A DNA stretch of 64,000 nucleotides. Origin: Incumbomyces delicatus (lineage: Eukaryota > Ascomycota > Eurotiomycetes > Chaetothyriales > Trichomeriaceae). Made by a program: the position numbers and the translations under genes. The stretch lies in the NCBI GenBank assembly GCA_017655985.1, contig JACJVS010000003.1, positions 372,001-436,000 on the forward strand, written 5' to 3'. This document shows, piece by piece, positions 63,308 to 64,000 of this stretch (positions are counted from its first letter, which is position 1; each line of letters begins with the position of its first letter). A model generated the notes under the pieces. That model saw only the letters and a program-made list of their open reading frames with translations, had not been told where the DNA came from and did no database searches.

Positions 63308-64000
63308 CTATAAATGGTACAGCTGCGCAAAATTGCGCAATGGGCTGCGTTGCATAGCTTGCTAGTCCTGACGGAGGGCAACAAATTGTAATTTTCATGC
63401 CCGTTCGTATAGGACATAGAACGATATAGACGTCTTGCAACTTCATCATTCCAGCGGCTTCACATTTCTTGGGATCCACACCCATCAAATCTTATCCCTG
63501 GCACCTCGTCTCTAACTTCACCGCTAAGACACAGCCCTACGTACTTAGGGGGATTGGAAGGTCTCTAAATGATGGCGTGCAATTATCTAGTCGTTCCTAC
63601 TATCCGCTGCTTCAGCTGGCGCAGTGTTTACAATCTGCGGATCTTTCGAAATCACTGGCCTTCACAGGTCCTCGCATAGTCGTTCATCCATCACCTATCT
63701 ATTCATACAGATGCCAATGCCTTTCGCTAGCATTGAAACGCGATACCTCGAAACTCCTGTACGGAATGGAGATTAGACGGTGAGGCAGATCGATAGATCA
63801 CCACACACAAGACCACGAGAACACTACTGGAGGAGGCGTGTAAAGCCTGTAGTATAGTTGTCGGAACAGTAGGCTCTCTAGTTTCAATCCCATATTCTAG
63901 CCTACCCTACCTTTGACCCCTGTCTTTACCAGGTATTTAGCTGCCTAGCTTTACAAGCACAATCGTCAGTCCGTAATCAAGACTGAAATGTTCCGCGCGG

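Larger units (their letters stand above)
60958..64000. other. 3-kb region without a supported gene
   Basis: Several open frames were weighed. A 90-residue minus frame at 61853-62125 starts after a (cgt)6 tract. A 186-residue minus frame at 62928-63488 contains an Arg run from the repeat at 63276-63307. Neither shows a recognisable family, splice structure or clear start context. Confidence 0.4.

Noticed and set aside
62928..63488. 186-residue minus-strand open frame
   Set aside because: Composition is driven by a simple repeat (Arg run), with no family, domain or splice support. Kept only as a note in the intergenic entry.

Overview
The window is nuclear DNA of a filamentous ascomycete (Pezizomycotina). 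The genes carry short GT-AG introns of about 37-86 nt with CTAAC/CTGAC-like branch sites. The gene set is typical of the group: a velvet regulator, HET-domain genes, DUF1264, Emi1, a Dal5-like permease, a Zn2Cys6 cluster and a Ser-rich membrane protein. The species cannot be fixed from the sequence; a Dothideomycete or Eurotiomycete-type genome would fit. Gene density is moderate and intergenic stretches are long. No CRISPR, rRNA, confident tRNA or intact transposon was seen.

Layout. 0.6-2.5 kb: velvet factor, best matched to VelC (-). 5.3-6.2 kb: three-exon short-chain dehydrogenase (-). 6.8-10.2 kb: DNA ligase IV-like protein (+), with a degraded coding tract just beyond its 3' end. 12.6-13.7 kb: RCE1-type CAAX protease (-). 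15.4-18.5 kb: Ser-rich protein with a C-terminal membrane anchor (+). 19.5-20.0 kb: small single-pass membrane protein (+) behind a repeat-rich promoter. 22.1-24.2 kb: frameshifted HET pseudogene (-). 26.9-29.6 kb: acyl-CoA dehydrogenase (+) converging on a trans-3-hydroxy-L-proline dehydratase (-). 30.0-32.2 kb: APC8/Cdc23 (+). 32.9-34.7 kb: anion:cation symporter-type MFS permease (-). 35.7-43.3 kb: accessory block of three unrecognised proteins around a gene that joins a Zn2Cys6 cluster to an Hsp70-like ATPase domain. 44.0-47.0 kb: HET pseudogene with five in-frame stops (-). 47.8-49.4 kb: DHA1-type MFS transporter (-). 49.9-50.6 kb: DUF1264/OBAP protein (-). 50.8-51.7 kb: SDR pseudogene (-). 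52.2-54.1 kb: TMA64/eIF2D (+). 55.1-56.5 kb: disordered basic protein (-). 56.9-57.6 kb: Emi1 (-). 57.6-64 kb: mostly intergenic, with one small NTF2/SnoaL-like ORF and one degraded tract.

Housekeeping genes (RCE1, APC8, TMA64, Emi1) are intact and alternate with accessory segments where genes decay. Several decayed genes carry stops compatible with C-to-T or G-to-A changes (TGG to TAG, CAA to TAA), as repeat-induced point mutation or simple drift would give. The most unusual intact object is the Zn2Cys6/Hsp70-like fusion at 39.2-41.6 kb. Its binuclear cluster is completed only by splicing a 48-nt first exon.
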